Positions 23,501 to 32,801 of a stretch of 64,000 bases of DNA are shown one piece after another. The notes under the pieces were generated by a model. It was not told the origin of the DNA. It made no database searches and saw nothing but the letters and a program-made list of their open reading frames with translations. Location: contig CP142459.1 in the NCBI GenBank assembly GCA_038049695.1, positions 69,742,001-69,806,000 on the forward strand, given 5' to 3'. Origin of the DNA: Cinnamomum chago (taxonomy: Eukaryota; Streptophyta; Magnoliopsida; Laurales; Lauraceae). Position 1 is the first letter of the stretch. Each line of letters starts with the position of its first letter. The translations under genes and the position numbers were made by a program.

Positions 23501-26295
23501 GCTAACAAAGCAACCCAAGATTATTGGCGGCTGATGATGATGATGATGATGCACGATGAATGATGAGTTTAGAATGAAATTCAAGTAATGTGAAACATGA
23601 AAACAACGTGAAAAGAGAGGTAGAGAGAACAGAAAGACCAGCATAAATTTTTATAGAAGCTAGAGACCTCAATGCAAGAACATATATTTAGGAATATTAT
23701 ACTTTCATGGCTCCAACTCCCATTTGTAAACTTAAAAATATATAAAAACAAAATAAGAAATCAGGAGATAATAGCTATTAATCATTAAAGATCCCATTCA
23801 TAAGAAAAGCAAGGGTCTACATCTTAAAAAATACAGCAACACCAACCTCTAGGAAGCCTCCAACTGAGAAACAGATTGCGTGCCTGTTCACCAGTAATTT
23901 TCCCATCTCTGTCTGTGTCTACCTCCACAAATACCTTAGTGTACTTCTGAATATCAGATTGAGTTATTCTCGGCCATTGAAGCTGTGTCTGACCAGGAGA
24001 AGAACCAGCAGCCCCAACTGAAACACCAGGTGCAGTTTTAGCCTGTGATACAGGCCGTTGAAGCTGACTGCCAGTGGTTGTCACAGCAAATGACTGGAAA
24101 GGATCAACCTGACCCTGCTTAACTGAAGACTGAGGTTCAGCGGCTACCGGGACAACGGCAGATGAGGTAGGCGCATTGCCTGCAGGAAGATTCTGAGTAC
24201 TAACAGCTTGCTTAGGTTGAGACGGAGTCGCAGAAAACACATCCCCTCCAAATATTATGTCAGAACTGAACCCATTTCCAGAGACCGACAATGCTTTAGA
24301 ATCGTTGACTGTGGTCTGTAATGATTGCACTGCATCTTGCGGTTTTGAAGGAAGAGAGGGCATTTGCCCAGATGGGGTCTGTGGTCTAGGTGGTATTGAA
24401 GACGTAGGCCCCAATGGTACAAATCCACCAAATCCATCCTGTGTTGATGGAATTAGCCCAGATGCTGCTTGCGGTCTAGGTGGCATTGAAGGTGTGGAAC
24501 CCGATGGCATTACTCTAGCAAATCCATCCTGGGTCATGGAGGGGGAAACCCCCCTATTAGGTGTTTGGGGTGTTGCTCCAACTGAAGCTCCAGCAGGCCT
24601 TGCCCCAAACCAGTCACTTGACAAGTTGGAAGAATTTGGGTTCGGACGTGGGCCCACCATATTGCCTGCCCCTGGGGGACCTTGACCAGTGGTCTGCATT
24701 GTAAGTGAAGCTGCAGGGGAGACTTGATGTGGCCTCATGAGCTGGTTGTCTGAAGAGGGGAAGAAGTGCTGGTTCATACCCGTGCTTTGAAGTGCCTGTG
24801 ACCCTCTAAACCCAAGATTTTGAGATGCAGTTGGTGCTACAGCACTCATCTGAGAGGCAGGTGGTGTCGGCGGTGTCACAGTATTCGACTGTGATGTTGG
24901 CGTGGCCACAGAATTTATCTTTGGAGCTGGGATTTTAGCTGCAGCAGGACCAAACAAGGCTGCTTTCACCATATCCGGTGTTAATTCCCGCCCACTTTGT
25001 GCTACCGTCACAAGCTTCAGCGCATTGTAAAACTCCACCCGACCAAGGAAACCAGCATGGTTCTGATCAGCATGTGTCCATATCTGCAGAAAGCCAAAAA
25101 TGATAGTTGTTTATGAACAGAATCAAAAGGAAGTGTCAGACAAAGTCGATAAGATAAGACTACTGGTGGTCAGGGACAATGACAGTTTTAGTCTAAGAAA
25201 AGAACCCTAGCGCACTTGCATGAATGACCATACAATTAGGCCACAAATCCTATAATCTTCAGATGAAACAAATAGGAAAATTAGGAACCTAAGATATACA
25301 TCAAGAATCACAATTCTGTTAGGAAAACCCAAAATTGCATTTAGATAGACCAACACTTAAAGATATTAAATCAGAGTTTTCAGTATTCTCACTTTATATC
25401 AGTGACCGGAGTTTTCACATTCGACCTTAGCCCCCATCAGCCTTTCCTAATATACTCAGAGACATGATTTCCAAGGCAATGAAAAAGGTTTGAGAAACTT
25501 GGTCAAATTTTCATCCTCCACAATGGGGGAGTTAAGCAGTTCCATGACAGGTTCTGGAGATAGATCCAGAAAAAGAAGTTATATTATTTAGGGTATCGTG
25601 ATAAAAATTTTATTTCTTTTAACAGTGATGATGATAAACAGAGAAGGTAGTTTTGGCATCAATAGCACAGAATTGTAGTTTTTCCCTTTTGGTCTCTGAG
25701 CTTCTTTGATTGGCATGGTTCCTTGTAGTGGGTGTTTTAACTTGGTCTATCCCTTGGCGTTTTGCTTCTTTCCAGCACCTTTTGTCCCACTCCAAAAGAT
25801 AATGCCAACAGGCATCTCAATTCAACTTAGTTAGAAATACAATCACACATACGCCTTTTTGGGCAATTTTCCAGAAACCTGAATTTCAATTTGACCGTAA
25901 TTTAACATACACATGAGGAGTGCCAGGGATCTGTCATTGGACCCGACATCCATTAAAAGATCTGCAATTTTAGTCCTACAAGCCTAGGACCATGCTATCC
26001 ATATGAACATGGGTCCAACTTCTTTCAAAGAATCATCCAATTGCAGCTTCTTCTCATCCAAATTCCCAAACAAACTCACTCATTATAAGATACCCAAAAC
26101 ACCTAAACAACAATTCAAAAATAGAGAGAAGAGATTTTTATCAGCAAGGCATTGAAATACCTGCGCAAGAACGTGTTTGGGCAGATTCGATCCTTGTAAG
26201 AACACGACAGCCTCCGCGCCACTAATCTTCCCATCTTTATCTAAGTCCGCCATCCGAAAGTACGCATCAAATACATCTGTGCTTGGCGACGCCAT
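6967..26295 (-). CDS. AtEH/Pan1-like: EH-domain endocytic scaffold, AtEH/Pan1-like (TPLATE complex), 14 exons
   Basis: Coding exons on the minus strand: 26295-26161, 25083-23847, 19402-19193, 18563-18337, 16424-16350, 15972-15901, 15774-15676, 15566-15495, 15419-15305, 12012-11944, 10359-10023, 9345-9187, 7985-7859, 7389-6967. All introns are GT-AG and the phases agree; 3357 nt give 1118 codons plus stop. EH domain 1 (residues ~4-100) has EF-loop DLDKDGKISGAE. EH domain 2 (~415-510) has DTDRDGKITGEQ and DQDNDSMLSRRE. A Pro/Gln/Ser-rich linker lies between them. A coiled coil covers ~575-745, then acidic DWNEDWDKFEDEG and C-terminal DPFG motifs. In the family, EH domains bind NPF peptides and the protein nucleates clathrin-mediated endocytosis at the plasma membrane as a TPLATE-complex subunit. 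Which paralogue (EH1 or EH2) cannot be decided. Exon 12 has two in-frame stops (separate entry), so either that exon is skipped or the allele is truncated near residue 901. Confidence 0.9.
7650..7754 (+). repeat. tRNA-derived SINE fragment with GT/GA tail
   Basis: TAGCTCAGCCAATTTGG resembles a tRNA A box, and GAGTTCAAGTCC (7695-7706) resembles a B box about 40 bases on. The segment is followed by GTGTGTGT and then (AG)14 at 7726-7754. Box spacing fits a tRNA, but the arms do not pair into a cloverleaf, so a SINE fragment is likelier than a tRNA gene. It lies in intron 13. Confidence 0.45.
8376..9115. mobile_element. MULE-like element with ~95-bp terminal inverted repeats
   Basis: The ends are inverted copies of each other for about 95 bases, starting GGGACATTTACYWCAAAAA and including ATAATGACGGCCAAGGACCT. 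Both ends abut T runs (15 T left, 11 T right), so a 9-bp target duplication cannot be separated from the homopolymer. Long TIRs and 740-bp size suggest a non-autonomous Mutator-like element. It lies in intron 12 of the EH gene. The interior carries the tandem repeat in the next entry. Confidence 0.7.
8519..8815. repeat. ~105-bp tandem repeat full of GTTGACGTCAAC-like palindromes
   Basis: Three imperfect units inside the MULE-like element, each with TTGTTGACRTCRAYARAA, RTCRACATCAAYATAAAATTG and a CCAGTTA-type linker. At least eleven GTTGACRTCRAC-type words occur between 8500 and 8990. Their core TGACGTCA is the palindromic bZIP/CRE-type site and TTGAC is the W-box core; any binding is untested inference. 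Confidence 0.65.
9187..9345 (-). other. EH gene exon 12: stop-containing, frame-neutral exon
   Basis: On the minus strand this exon reads in frame as SYDLSYPSSISRPEYGGPA, then TAA (9288-9290), ATC, TAA (9282-9284), then LFHGQEDSSAFPLHYQ and on to a good donor AAG/GTAAAC. Both sides of the stops are in the same frame and look like coding. Reading +1 just after GCT gives ESNFF-like residues, so a small insertion balanced by loss of one T in the T-run would explain it. The pyrimidine tract CCTCCCTCTTCTCAC is followed by AC rather than AG; the nearest AG is 12 bases further on. The exon is 159 nt, so skipping it joins exon 11 to exon 13 in frame. Confidence 0.7.
10912..11060 (+). repeat. Minisatellite of CCCACACAAGTGGGAAG units (copy 1)
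   Basis: After a (TA)n run, the block starts TTTGGTACCCTAGCCAAGGG and continues into five degenerate ~23-bp units of the form CCCACACAAGTGGGAAG. The same block occurs in the opposite orientation at 14725-14845. This copy is in intron 10 of the EH gene. Confidence 0.6.
11292..11439. mobile_element. MITE of the GGAGGTGCTCTTATGAGAG family
   Basis: 148 bp between (TA)n runs. The left end GGAGGTGCTCTTATGAGAGA is the inverse of the right end, and pairing extends through CTCACCTTACCATGAGAG and GGGGGCCCTCACAT on both sides, so almost the whole element folds into one hairpin. Related copies are at 22446-22820. Confidence 0.75.
11494..11868. mobile_element. MITE with GCAAGGCTCTCC ends and shared internal body
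   Basis: Left end GCAAGGCTCTCCTAAGCTCA pairs with the right end, and inverted similarity runs on for ~60 bases through AAGCTTAGGATAA and GGGGCCCAC. (TA)n/(GA)n tracts flank it. The body carries ATCCAAATGGACC/T words and GGGGCCCACC edges, as in the elements at 22084, 22836 and 41889, which have other ends. Confidence 0.75.
12629..13821. mobile_element. Solo LTR, TGATG...CATCA, in EH intron 9
   Basis: Flanked by the 5-bp direct repeat GGATA (12624-12628 and 13822-13826). The LTR starts TGATGGGGACATCAG and ends GTCCTGCATCA, so the TG...CA ends extend to a TGATG/CATCA inverted pair. It contains the palindrome GATGATGTCATCAT (13144-13157) and a TTGAATGAAAAGGAGAC block followed by AATAAAGG near 13325. 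No internal region or second LTR remains, so it is a recombination product. Ends of this type occur in Ty3 Tat/Athila-like elements, but the lineage is not proven. Confidence 0.8.
14725..14845 (-). repeat. Minisatellite of CCCACACAAGTGGGAAG units (copy 2, inverted)
   Basis: Reverse-complement counterpart of 10912-11060: CTTCCCACATGTGTGGGC-type units followed by CCTGGCTGGGGTACCGAGG. It lies in intron 9, so the two inverted copies bracket exon 10 of the EH gene. Confidence 0.6.
16883..16912. repeat. (GA)n microsatellite
   Basis: About 15 uninterrupted GA units following a short (TG)n run, in intron 4 of the EH gene. Confidence 0.9.
17318..17501. mobile_element. MITE with GGGGAAGTTTCAAGTGCATC ends
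   Basis: 184 bp with inverted ends GGGGAAGTTTCAAGTGCATC / GATGCACTTGAAACTTCCCC-like. Inverted similarity extends into CCCTCACCATAGGGTGAGGG, which is itself a hairpin at both ends. (TA)n lies on the left and (CT)n(TA)n on the right. It sits in intron 4 of the EH gene. Confidence 0.75.
20445..20731 (+). pseudogene. LINE 3' end: RNase H tail plus poly(A)
   Basis: Bases 20476-20653 read in frame QWSLGNYSYPWRLADVVEE, then QDILSHFDAVLYHVLRKANG, then SADILAKEGGLHPP and a stop. HVLRKANGSADILAKEG matches the C-terminal signature of the RNase H domain of plant L1-type LINEs. Just upstream the frame is shifted (IIIE / DSFSVIQW), so it is a 5'-truncated relic. A ~70-base 3' UTR ends in an A-run at about 20725-20731 followed by (GAA)n. 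It lies in EH intron 2, inserted opposite to the gene. Confidence 0.75.
20905..21076 (+). repeat. Possible second poly(A)-tailed retroelement fragment
   Basis: A T/G-rich segment with TTTGGGTTTTGGGTTTC and TTTCTAATGAAATTTAGTT ends in an 11-base A-run near 21065-21076, like a LINE 3' UTR. No coding portion and no target duplication seen, so the call is weak. Confidence 0.3.
21510..21838 (-). mobile_element. TRIM-like miniature LTR retrotransposon, partly tandem
   Basis: On the minus strand one short LTR ends in CA just above 21767 and is followed by TGGTATAAGAGCC, close to the initiator-Met primer-binding site. After a ~140-base interior comes TAGGGGGAG, a polypurine tract, next to a second LTR (21627 down to 21510). 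That LTR is again followed by a primer-site-like TGGTATCCGAGC at 21509. Both LTRs share AAAAGCTTAAGCTRATAG. Two LTR/primer-site junctions imply a tandem TRIM, the lower part degraded beyond 21340. The outer LTR end and target duplication were not fixed. Confidence 0.55.
22084..22440. mobile_element. Element with the shared GGGCCCA...CCATTTGGAT body
   Basis: GGGCCCAATTGGGTATGGGA begins the body, then CAGCCCACAAATTTT, CCAACGGTCCAGTCCATTTG, AAAGGGGTCCCTGTGTG and TGGGCCCCACTGGG. The same order of words occurs at 22836-23196 and 41889-42240. The outer ends (around CGCACGTTGCTCC and AAAAGAGGTGTGC) differ from those elements. Exact boundaries uncertain. Confidence 0.55.
22446..22820. mobile_element. 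Cluster of three MITEs, two truncated
   Basis: Three left ends GGGAGGTGCTCCTATGAGAG occur at 22446, 22593 and 22669. Only the third unit (22669-22820) has both ends; the first stops at a (TA)n run after TTATCTCTCATAG, and the second after GTGGGGGCCCTC. All junctions are (TA)n runs. The family is that of 11292-11439. Either repeated insertion into TA runs or slippage between TA runs could produce the array. Confidence 0.7.
22836..23196. mobile_element. MITE with GTGAGAACTAGTTCTCAC ends and shared body
   Basis: Inverted ends of ~45 bp: AATATTYAGGTGAGAACTAG, continuing TTCTCACMTAYTATATGAGA and ACTTTTTTG. Each end holds the perfect palindrome GAGAACTAGTTCTC. The interior is the GGGCCCAC/CCATTTGGATG body also seen at 22084 and 41889. 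It lies in EH intron 2. Confidence 0.75.
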
Positions 26296-26650
26296 CTTGC
26301 AGCTGAAAGCCGATCGAATTCACTGAGATTCGCGGATCATGAGATGAAACCGAAACCAAAAGATAGAACAGAAGCAACACCACAACAAAATTCGAGGAAA
26401 AGGAAAATCCCAGATGGACAGAACCGAAGAAAGAGGAATCCACGGCTGGGGGGTATCTGGGTGAGGGTTTAGAAGATCTGATCAATGAGAAAACGGCAGG
26501 AGAAAATGAGAAATGGGTTTTGTTCGTAAGATCGAGAGATTTGTAAGTGTTTGATTGCTCGATCTCGGAGGTTGGAAGAAGGAGATCTGATGATTGCGAG
26601 GGTTTTGGGGGTTCGAAGGCCGAAGCCTCTTCGGAAATGCACAGGTTGAA
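26296..26650 (-). promoter_or_regulatory. EH gene 5' untranslated and proximal promoter region
   Basis: Directly upstream of the ATG at 26295 (context AAGATGGCGTCG on the minus strand). No TATA box at a convincing distance was found. The transcript start cannot be fixed from sequence. Beyond 26820 there is a (TA)n run and a MITE-like block. Confidence 0.4.
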
Positions 26651-26835
26651 ACATTTCTCTCGATCTCGATTGAGAATGGTTTAATTGCGAAAATGCCTCT
26701 GCGAAGCTCTGCTAAGCGGGTCGGGTCAGCGTGGTCCATAGTATACCCGGATAAGAACCATTTAAATGAAAAGGACCCACACCCTACCCGGATCCCGATT
26801 AAACGAGCAACACACACAAATATATATATATATAG

Positions 26836-27170
26836 GGAAATATTGATATGCATCCATCTCTCACCATGTTATAGTGAGAGACAACATAGTGGAGTTGACT
26901 TTATAACACATCCGAATTTACACACATGGAACTCCTTAAGTACACTAGACCTATTGAATTTTCATCTATCCAAATTGATTAAACCGTTGGATTGAGGGTC
27001 AAATTTCTTCCTTTATTATAAAGTCATTAAACATTAAACTTATATGCTCTCATCCAAGGTGTCTGTTCTTATCTCCCACAAGTCCCATGATTAGTGGGTC
27101 CATAGGTAGGCCCCATTAAATTTGTCCCTCACCATATGATGAGTGAGAGATGGACAAGAATGTCCCCCTA
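26836..27170. repeat. MITE-like block with CCATCTCTCAC ends
   Basis: Left GCATCCATCTCTCACCATG and right ATGAGTGAGAGATGGACAAG are imperfect inverted matches, next to a (TA)n run. The left part resembles the end of the 17318 MITE (GCATCCATCCCTCACCAT). Downstream to about 27430 come CCAAATGGACTGGATG and related words of the shared body. Boundaries are uncertain. Confidence 0.4.
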
Positions 27171-28239
27171 AATTTCAAAATAAAGCCACGAACCTAGGAC
27201 CCGGCTCAAGACCCAAATGCTTATATAGCCATACTTCAAGTGTCCATCTGATCACCAATTCAAGCGGCCATGTGGTTCTCCAGGTTTGCACCGATCCAAA
27301 TGGACTGGATGATTGGATCGACTGAAATTTTTTACTATAAAATCAATGAGTTTTATATGAGCTGGACCATAAATCAAGGGGTTAAAATGATATCACGGAG
27401 CTTAAATTTTGCAAAGAGGTAGGGCCATCAAGAACTTTCCCGAGATTTTGTAGCATGGACTCTGACTGAAAATTGAGTCTTGGGTCCAAATGGGTATGTA
27501 CTTGAATGCTCGCTAAGTAAGTGATATATGTAGAAAAAATGTTGGTGTGCCCTGTTTTGGACAATTTGAGCCAGTAGCAGGCTAATGAGATGATCAAACC
27601 ATCTGATCCTTGATGCTTGATATTGATCAGTTTTACTTTTCATTTGATGTCCAATTCAACATGTTTTATTGGATGGTTGAGAGTTGCAAAATCAGCATGG
27701 GCTTTAGCAAACATAGGACAATTATGAAGCCCAACCTAATAATGCAATCATATTATCTCATCATCTTAGTCTTATCTCATCAATTTGATATCAGCAACCT
27801 TCCCATATTGTTATAGTTCATGAATGTCACTATGTTCTATATAAAATTAATTGAAGGCGTTATTCATCTTCGATGTAGTAATCTGCAGCTGATTTCAGTG
27901 ATATTTAGGTCCATAGCTTATCAATTGAAATATCTAGTCTTGAAGGTTTGCTAATGTGTAGTCCAAAAGTTGAAAAAAGTTAAAGAAAATAGAGCAAACA
28001 CAAGAAGACAATTTCCCTTTTTACTCTTTTTCTTTTCCAGTTAAATGTGAACTTCTTTCTTTTCTTTTTGGGAGTTTAACGTGTGAATTAGTCACATAAA
28101 AAACACACAAAAAAAAATATTAAATATCACCCACAGAATTTTTTTGTACATTCAAGCACAATGGTTTCTCTTTTTTGGAACAAAATGCCCATATCTTGTG
28201 ATATTATAACTTGTTGCTCTGCTCTTTATGCAATAGGAG

Positions 28240-28242
<3 letters not shown>
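27171..28242. other. Intergenic, no gene recognised
   Basis: Apart from shared-body words to about 27430, no supported gene, RNA or transposon end. Confidence 0.4.

Positions 28243-28281
<39 letters not shown>
28243..28281. repeat. (CT)n microsatellite
   Basis: Nearly 20 uninterrupted CT units. A 45-bp direct duplication lies nearby: the block ending CCTAAAATGTTCTAAATTTC occurs at about 28530-28572 and again at about 28579-28623. Confidence 0.9.
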
Positions 28282-28284
<3 letters not shown>

Positions 28285-28777
28285 AGGAGAAGAAACTCAT
28301 TTTCTAAATCATATAGGCCTGCAGTAGCCCTTGTGTAACAGTCTTAAGGTCTATTTACAAAGGGCATCTGAAGTGGAGGAACTGTTTTGCCCACGTCCAA
28401 ACATTACTTACAAGGTTGAAGCATTAGAAAAGTAGAAATGGAGGATGTTCATGTTTGGGGTTGGCGCCCATTCCTCACCAATGAAGAAGATCGACCTCAA
28501 TTGAAACAAAAATGGAGTTGAACTGATAAACATTATGACCATATAATCACCCCTAAAATGTTCTAAATTTCTTCTCATAAACATTATGATCATATAATCA
28601 CCCCTAAAATGTTCTAAATTTCTTCTCTTTTTCTCGCTAGAGAGGAAGGGTTACATAGCAAAAAAAAAAAAAAAAAAAAAACAGACAAAGAAACAGACAT
28701 TAAAATAGAAATGAAAAGAACAGATCAACCCAAAAAACACACTTCTTTTGGTTTAAACGAAGTATATTGTTTTGGCA

Positions 28778-29187
28778 TGTAACGCCCCACCCTTCACACA
28801 TGCATGATATTGTCCGCTTTGGCCTCATGCAAGGTAAGGGTACCGGGGCGTCACAATCCACCCCCCTTAAGGGGGCACGTCCCTGTGCAGTAGCCTGCCA
28901 ACCCTCTTGGCCCGCCCACATGGAGACCCGCCCACTTGCACCAGGCCACGGCAGGGGACCCACACTCGAGCTCTGATACCATTTGTAACGCCCCACCCTT
29001 CACACATGTATGATATTGTCCGCTTCACATGTATGATATTGTCCGCTTTGGCCCACGGGCCTCACGGTTTTGCTTTTGATGAGCCTCAACCCATCAAAAG
29101 GCCTCATGCAAGGTAAGGGTGTAAGCTCTACATATAACCCCATTCACTTTCCTCTCTATAGTCGATGTGGGACTCCGGGGCGTCACA
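28778..29187 (-). mobile_element. TRIM retrotransposon with complete target duplication
   Basis: Flanked by TGGCA on both sides (28773-28777, 29188-29192). Read on the minus strand: LTR 29187-28984 (TGTGACGCCCCGGAGTCCCA ... GGGGCGTTACA), then AATGGTATCAGAGCTCGAG with the initiator-Met primer site, a ~128-bp interior ending GGGGGGTGGAT, and LTR 28855-28778. The 5' LTR is 204 bp, the 3' LTR only 78 bp because its middle is missing. The long LTR holds a 23-bp tandem duplication of the CACATGTATGATATTGTCCG segment. No coding, as usual for TRIMs. Confidence 0.88.
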
Positions 29188-29682
29188 TGGCACGTATCAT
29201 AGGAAGAGATTTTATATGGCATTTCTCCTTCAAAGTGTACATATAATAGGAGTGGTTAGTCCTCGTTTTAGCCCTTCTTCTATGAAGTCAAAAGGTGGTG
29301 GGTGAAGCAGGCACCAAATTGTTGGGTACCAATTTAGTTGAGTCCGAATCCTCTAAATCCTGGAATAATAGGATATTCAGTGATGCTCTTCAATCGAGGC
29401 AACTTTAAAATATGAACCACTCAAAAGTCAAAACAAAGTCCCACTCTTAAATGGGCTTCTGCCGGATTTCACTACAACAGAGTTTGTGCCTACCATCCAA
29501 ACACATTACACATAACTAACATGTACAAAATATTAAAAAAAAAAATTCGAGTTTCTATTAATAGGGAAGCGAAACTACAGTATCAGATGTAGAAAAAATT
29601 AGGATCATATAGAATATTAGCAAAAAAAAAAAAAAAAAGAGGATCATATAGAAGATTTGTTGTAACCCTTTCAATAGAGGTT

Positions 29683-29768
29683 TTAATTAAAATTGGAACG
29701 ATGCAGAGAAAATTAGCACAGCCCACACAAGGATGACACGCACAAATCAAGAAATTTCAAATTCTTTT
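29683..29768 (+). pseudogene. U6 snRNA-like pseudogene
   Basis: AAATTGGAACGATGCAGAGA then AAATTAGCACAGCCC, CAAGGATGACACGCACAAAT and CAAGAAAT match plant U6 snRNA in order. The 5' stem-loop (normally GTCCCTTCGGGGACATCCG) is degenerate, the ACAGAGA box reads GCAGAGA, and the U-rich 3' end is TTCAAATTCTTTTG. No upstream USE (RTCCCACATCG) or correctly spaced TATA is visible. A retro-copied or decayed U6 is the best reading. Confidence 0.8.
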
Positions 29769-30297
29769 GTTGCAGACAAGTCTTTTTTCTTTTTTTGGAA
29801 GTTTTTAATCAATTAAAAGGGAGACCACTATATCAGAAGTAGAAATAAATTGGATCATGTAGAAGATTTTGATGATTTTACTGTAATTGATAAGTAACGA
29901 AATGCTATATACACCTTACCATGTTATTCAATCTTACCACATTTACAGAAGGTTTACAGAAGGTTAGATCCATGAAGTGATGGTTTCAAGGCTTTTCTTT
30001 CTTTTGTTTTTTTGTTATGGCTGCAACGATAGCACTTCCATTCACACACAAGAAAAAGAAAAGGCATAATTATAAATAGGGTACTCACTCCTGGAGATTC
30101 AATTTTAGCCATAAATAACTAACCATCCTCAGGCCCCTTGATGAATAGTTCAGATTATGCAAGCTAGGGAATGCAACTATATTATGAAGAGATTCATGAT
30201 CACAACTGAGGGTGACAACAGAAAACTTCTGCCAAATATGGTTAGAAATCCAACTTCAAAATTGATTCTCCTTTTCTTTTGATATAAATGATAATTA
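29769..30297. other. Downstream flank of the GT14 gene
   Basis: No gene. Bases 29820-29875 resemble 29565-29625 (TATCAGAWGTAGAAAWAAWT and GATCATRTAGAA words), a diverged direct repeat bracketing the U6-like sequence. The part next to 30297 should hold the 3' UTR of the GT14 gene. Confidence 0.4.
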
Positions 30298-32801
30298 TTA
30301 AAATTTCATTACTGTCGAAGTGAGATTGAGTAGGGGCAACAGAGCACTGGGAGCAAACTTCCTCGCAAAAAGGAAACATCTATTAGTCTGTCCAGAATTA
30401 TATGAGCATGAGGTCCCGTTATAGCGAATAGACTGTATGAAATCTTCTGTGATGTTGGCAGCACCGAATGTTGCTGGGTGTGGATCCCTCTTTGACCAGT
30501 CAACCCAAGTCACAGTCCGGTTTGAATTCAGAGGCTCGTAGAACATGTTTAAGTAAGTCGGCAGGTAATGCTCGTCTGGATAACAAGAAGGCTTACAGTA
30601 TTTCCTGAAGAGAGTATAGTACTTGGTGTCTGCAACAATATTTACAGCCAAGCCGCGGTTGAGTTCAAACCATTGAGACCCTTTTCTCCATTGGTGGAGC
30701 TTGATATCAGGAAACATGTGCCGGCTATAACGACCACGACCATAACGAGTAGGCTCGTCATAGGACTCCACAAAGCTGTGGATGGAGCCAATGAGGTACT
30801 TGTAGACAGTGAGGAAGTCATAGATTGGAATGCAGCTCTCTGAAAGTAGAACAAACCGCTCATTGGAAAAATCAAGTAGTGCATTGGCTAAGAGACGCCT
30901 CTCTGCATCTGTCAATGTAAATGTTCCCCACTTAACATCCTGTAAGAGAAAGTAAAACAAGATGGGTTAAACACAAAGCCAGAGGTGTGTCAGCTTTCAG
31001 AGAAGATGCTGAACCTTCTTCCCCCTTTTTTTACTACGCTAACCTAAAAGAATCTGTTGAAAGGGCAGTCATATGAATCATGCAGATGGAAGAAGGAAAA
31101 AATGCAATTAGGATGAATCAGTGACTTATGCCAGTGCAACAACCCAAACCATGTCACATTTTGTCATCGAATTGTCTTTTATTTGACGTGTCAATTTCAC
31201 CATTGGAGCAATATTCTCATCTACACTCCATTGTTTAGCCTCTTGTCAAAAGACAGCATTGCATTTCTAGAATGTGCATTCAGTACCATTCCTCAGTATG
31301 ATTTAGCTTGCTTTGGATTAGAAGATCTGAGCAATTTTAAAATGAAAACCAGCCTCCATTTTCAAATTTGTGGGCAAACATGGATGTAAGCCAGTCACAG
31401 GAATATGGTGCAGGAAGGTCTTAATGTGTATTAGGGTTAGCAAAAACACAGTGTATCTGATTATCCTAACCATCTATTTAAGAGCTGAGAGTTGAACAGC
31501 TTTGGAAGTGCATAATTAGTGATAAATATCTGACTGCTTATTTCAGTCCAGTTAGTGTCATCAAGTGGCCCTAATTTTGATGGTTATGGAGTGAAGATGG
31601 TTGTCAATAAAATACAACAATTAATTTTAGTTGGATCACTGTCAAATTAGGGTGCATGCTGATGTGTACGCATCTGTGTGCGTGGAGAGGGCGTGCATGT
31701 AATGAGTGTGAGTGGGATGGATGATGGATCGATCAAAGGTTGGCCCTAAGCTTTCTAACCTTTCCTAGGAAACATGATGCTTAGAAAAAAAAAAAGTTCA
31801 CAAGCTTCAGAAGATCTTATCGCCCATGGTTCCCTTGCATCAAGTCTCTGCTTCTTCATCCTGGAACCTATGTTCTCATTGGGATAAAAAGGTACTATCA
31901 AATTTATACAGTGGTTTGCTCACTCAACCACCCACACTCTCTTTTTTTTAAAGAGGTTACTTGCCAGTTATACTGTGGAAAATCAAGATTCAAAACATTA
32001 TTCTGAATTGTATATGTTATTTGAGCTGCAGCGACTGTGTAATGCCTTGATGTTCTTCCCCAATAGAATTATCTTTTTACATTCATTTAAAATAAAGGTT
32101 CTATGTATATGCTTTAAATGGGTGGAGAAAAAAAAGTAGCTGCATAAAATGAATATACATATATATATATATATATATATTAAATAGATGTATGCCTTTT
32201 TGAATTGATTCTTGAATGTCAAATACCCTATATCAACATATCTGAAAATAATAACAGATCAATGAGATCATACCTGGCTAGGGATCTGTCGTCCATAGAA
32301 AGCAGACGTCTCAGAGACATCGAGTTTGTATCCTGGAGTTGCATGCACATATACAGAGTAAAGCTCTTCATGTCCATGGAAAAACCTATCCCACAATGGT
32401 GCAAGCGGCAAGGGTCCACGTGTCAGAAACAAGAATGCCACTTTAGGCACTCTCTTATATGGATACTCTTCTTTCCTTGGGACCATTGATGCCCTCCAAA
32501 AAATTTCTTCATCTGTCATCTCATGGGTCAACTGCCCTGGGTTAATGAAACTCCTAATGCTTAAACAATCCTTATTCTCACAAACTGGTGGATAATTAGG
32601 CGTGGGAAAGAACAGCTCTGTCCGTGAAGAAAAATTACGAACACCATGAGCACTTACCGACAAGCCTATGACTATTCCTGCTACAAAAATGACAAGAAAC
32701 GAAACAACCTTTACCAACCCGATTGACCAGTCCTTGCTTGAAGTGCCACTAAGCTTATCACCCTCTCCTTCATCTACCCGACTTCTCATCAAAGGCTTCA
32801 T
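30298..32801 (-). CDS. GT14 / DUF266 core-2/I-branching-type glycosyltransferase, BC10-like
   Basis: Two coding exons: 32801-32274 (176 codons) and 30939-30298 (213 codons plus stop), joined at CAG/GTATGATC and TTACAG/GATGTT in phase 0; product 389 aa, the usual length for this plant family. Residues ~27-51 form one hydrophobic segment after a short charged N terminus, as in Golgi type II enzymes. The Branch domain starts about residue 118 (PKVAFLFLTRGPLPLAPLW), followed by FVLLSESCIPIYDF, RYSRHMFPDIKLHQWRKGSQ, WFELNRGLAV and CYPDEHYLPTYL. Family members such as rice BC10 affect cell-wall and arabinogalactan glycosylation; the substrate here is not knowable from sequence. A 5' leader intron reaching to ~37424 is likely. 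Confidence 0.93.

Noticed and set aside
24257..24685. 142-codon plus-strand frame
   Set aside because: It is the antisense shadow of EH exon 2.
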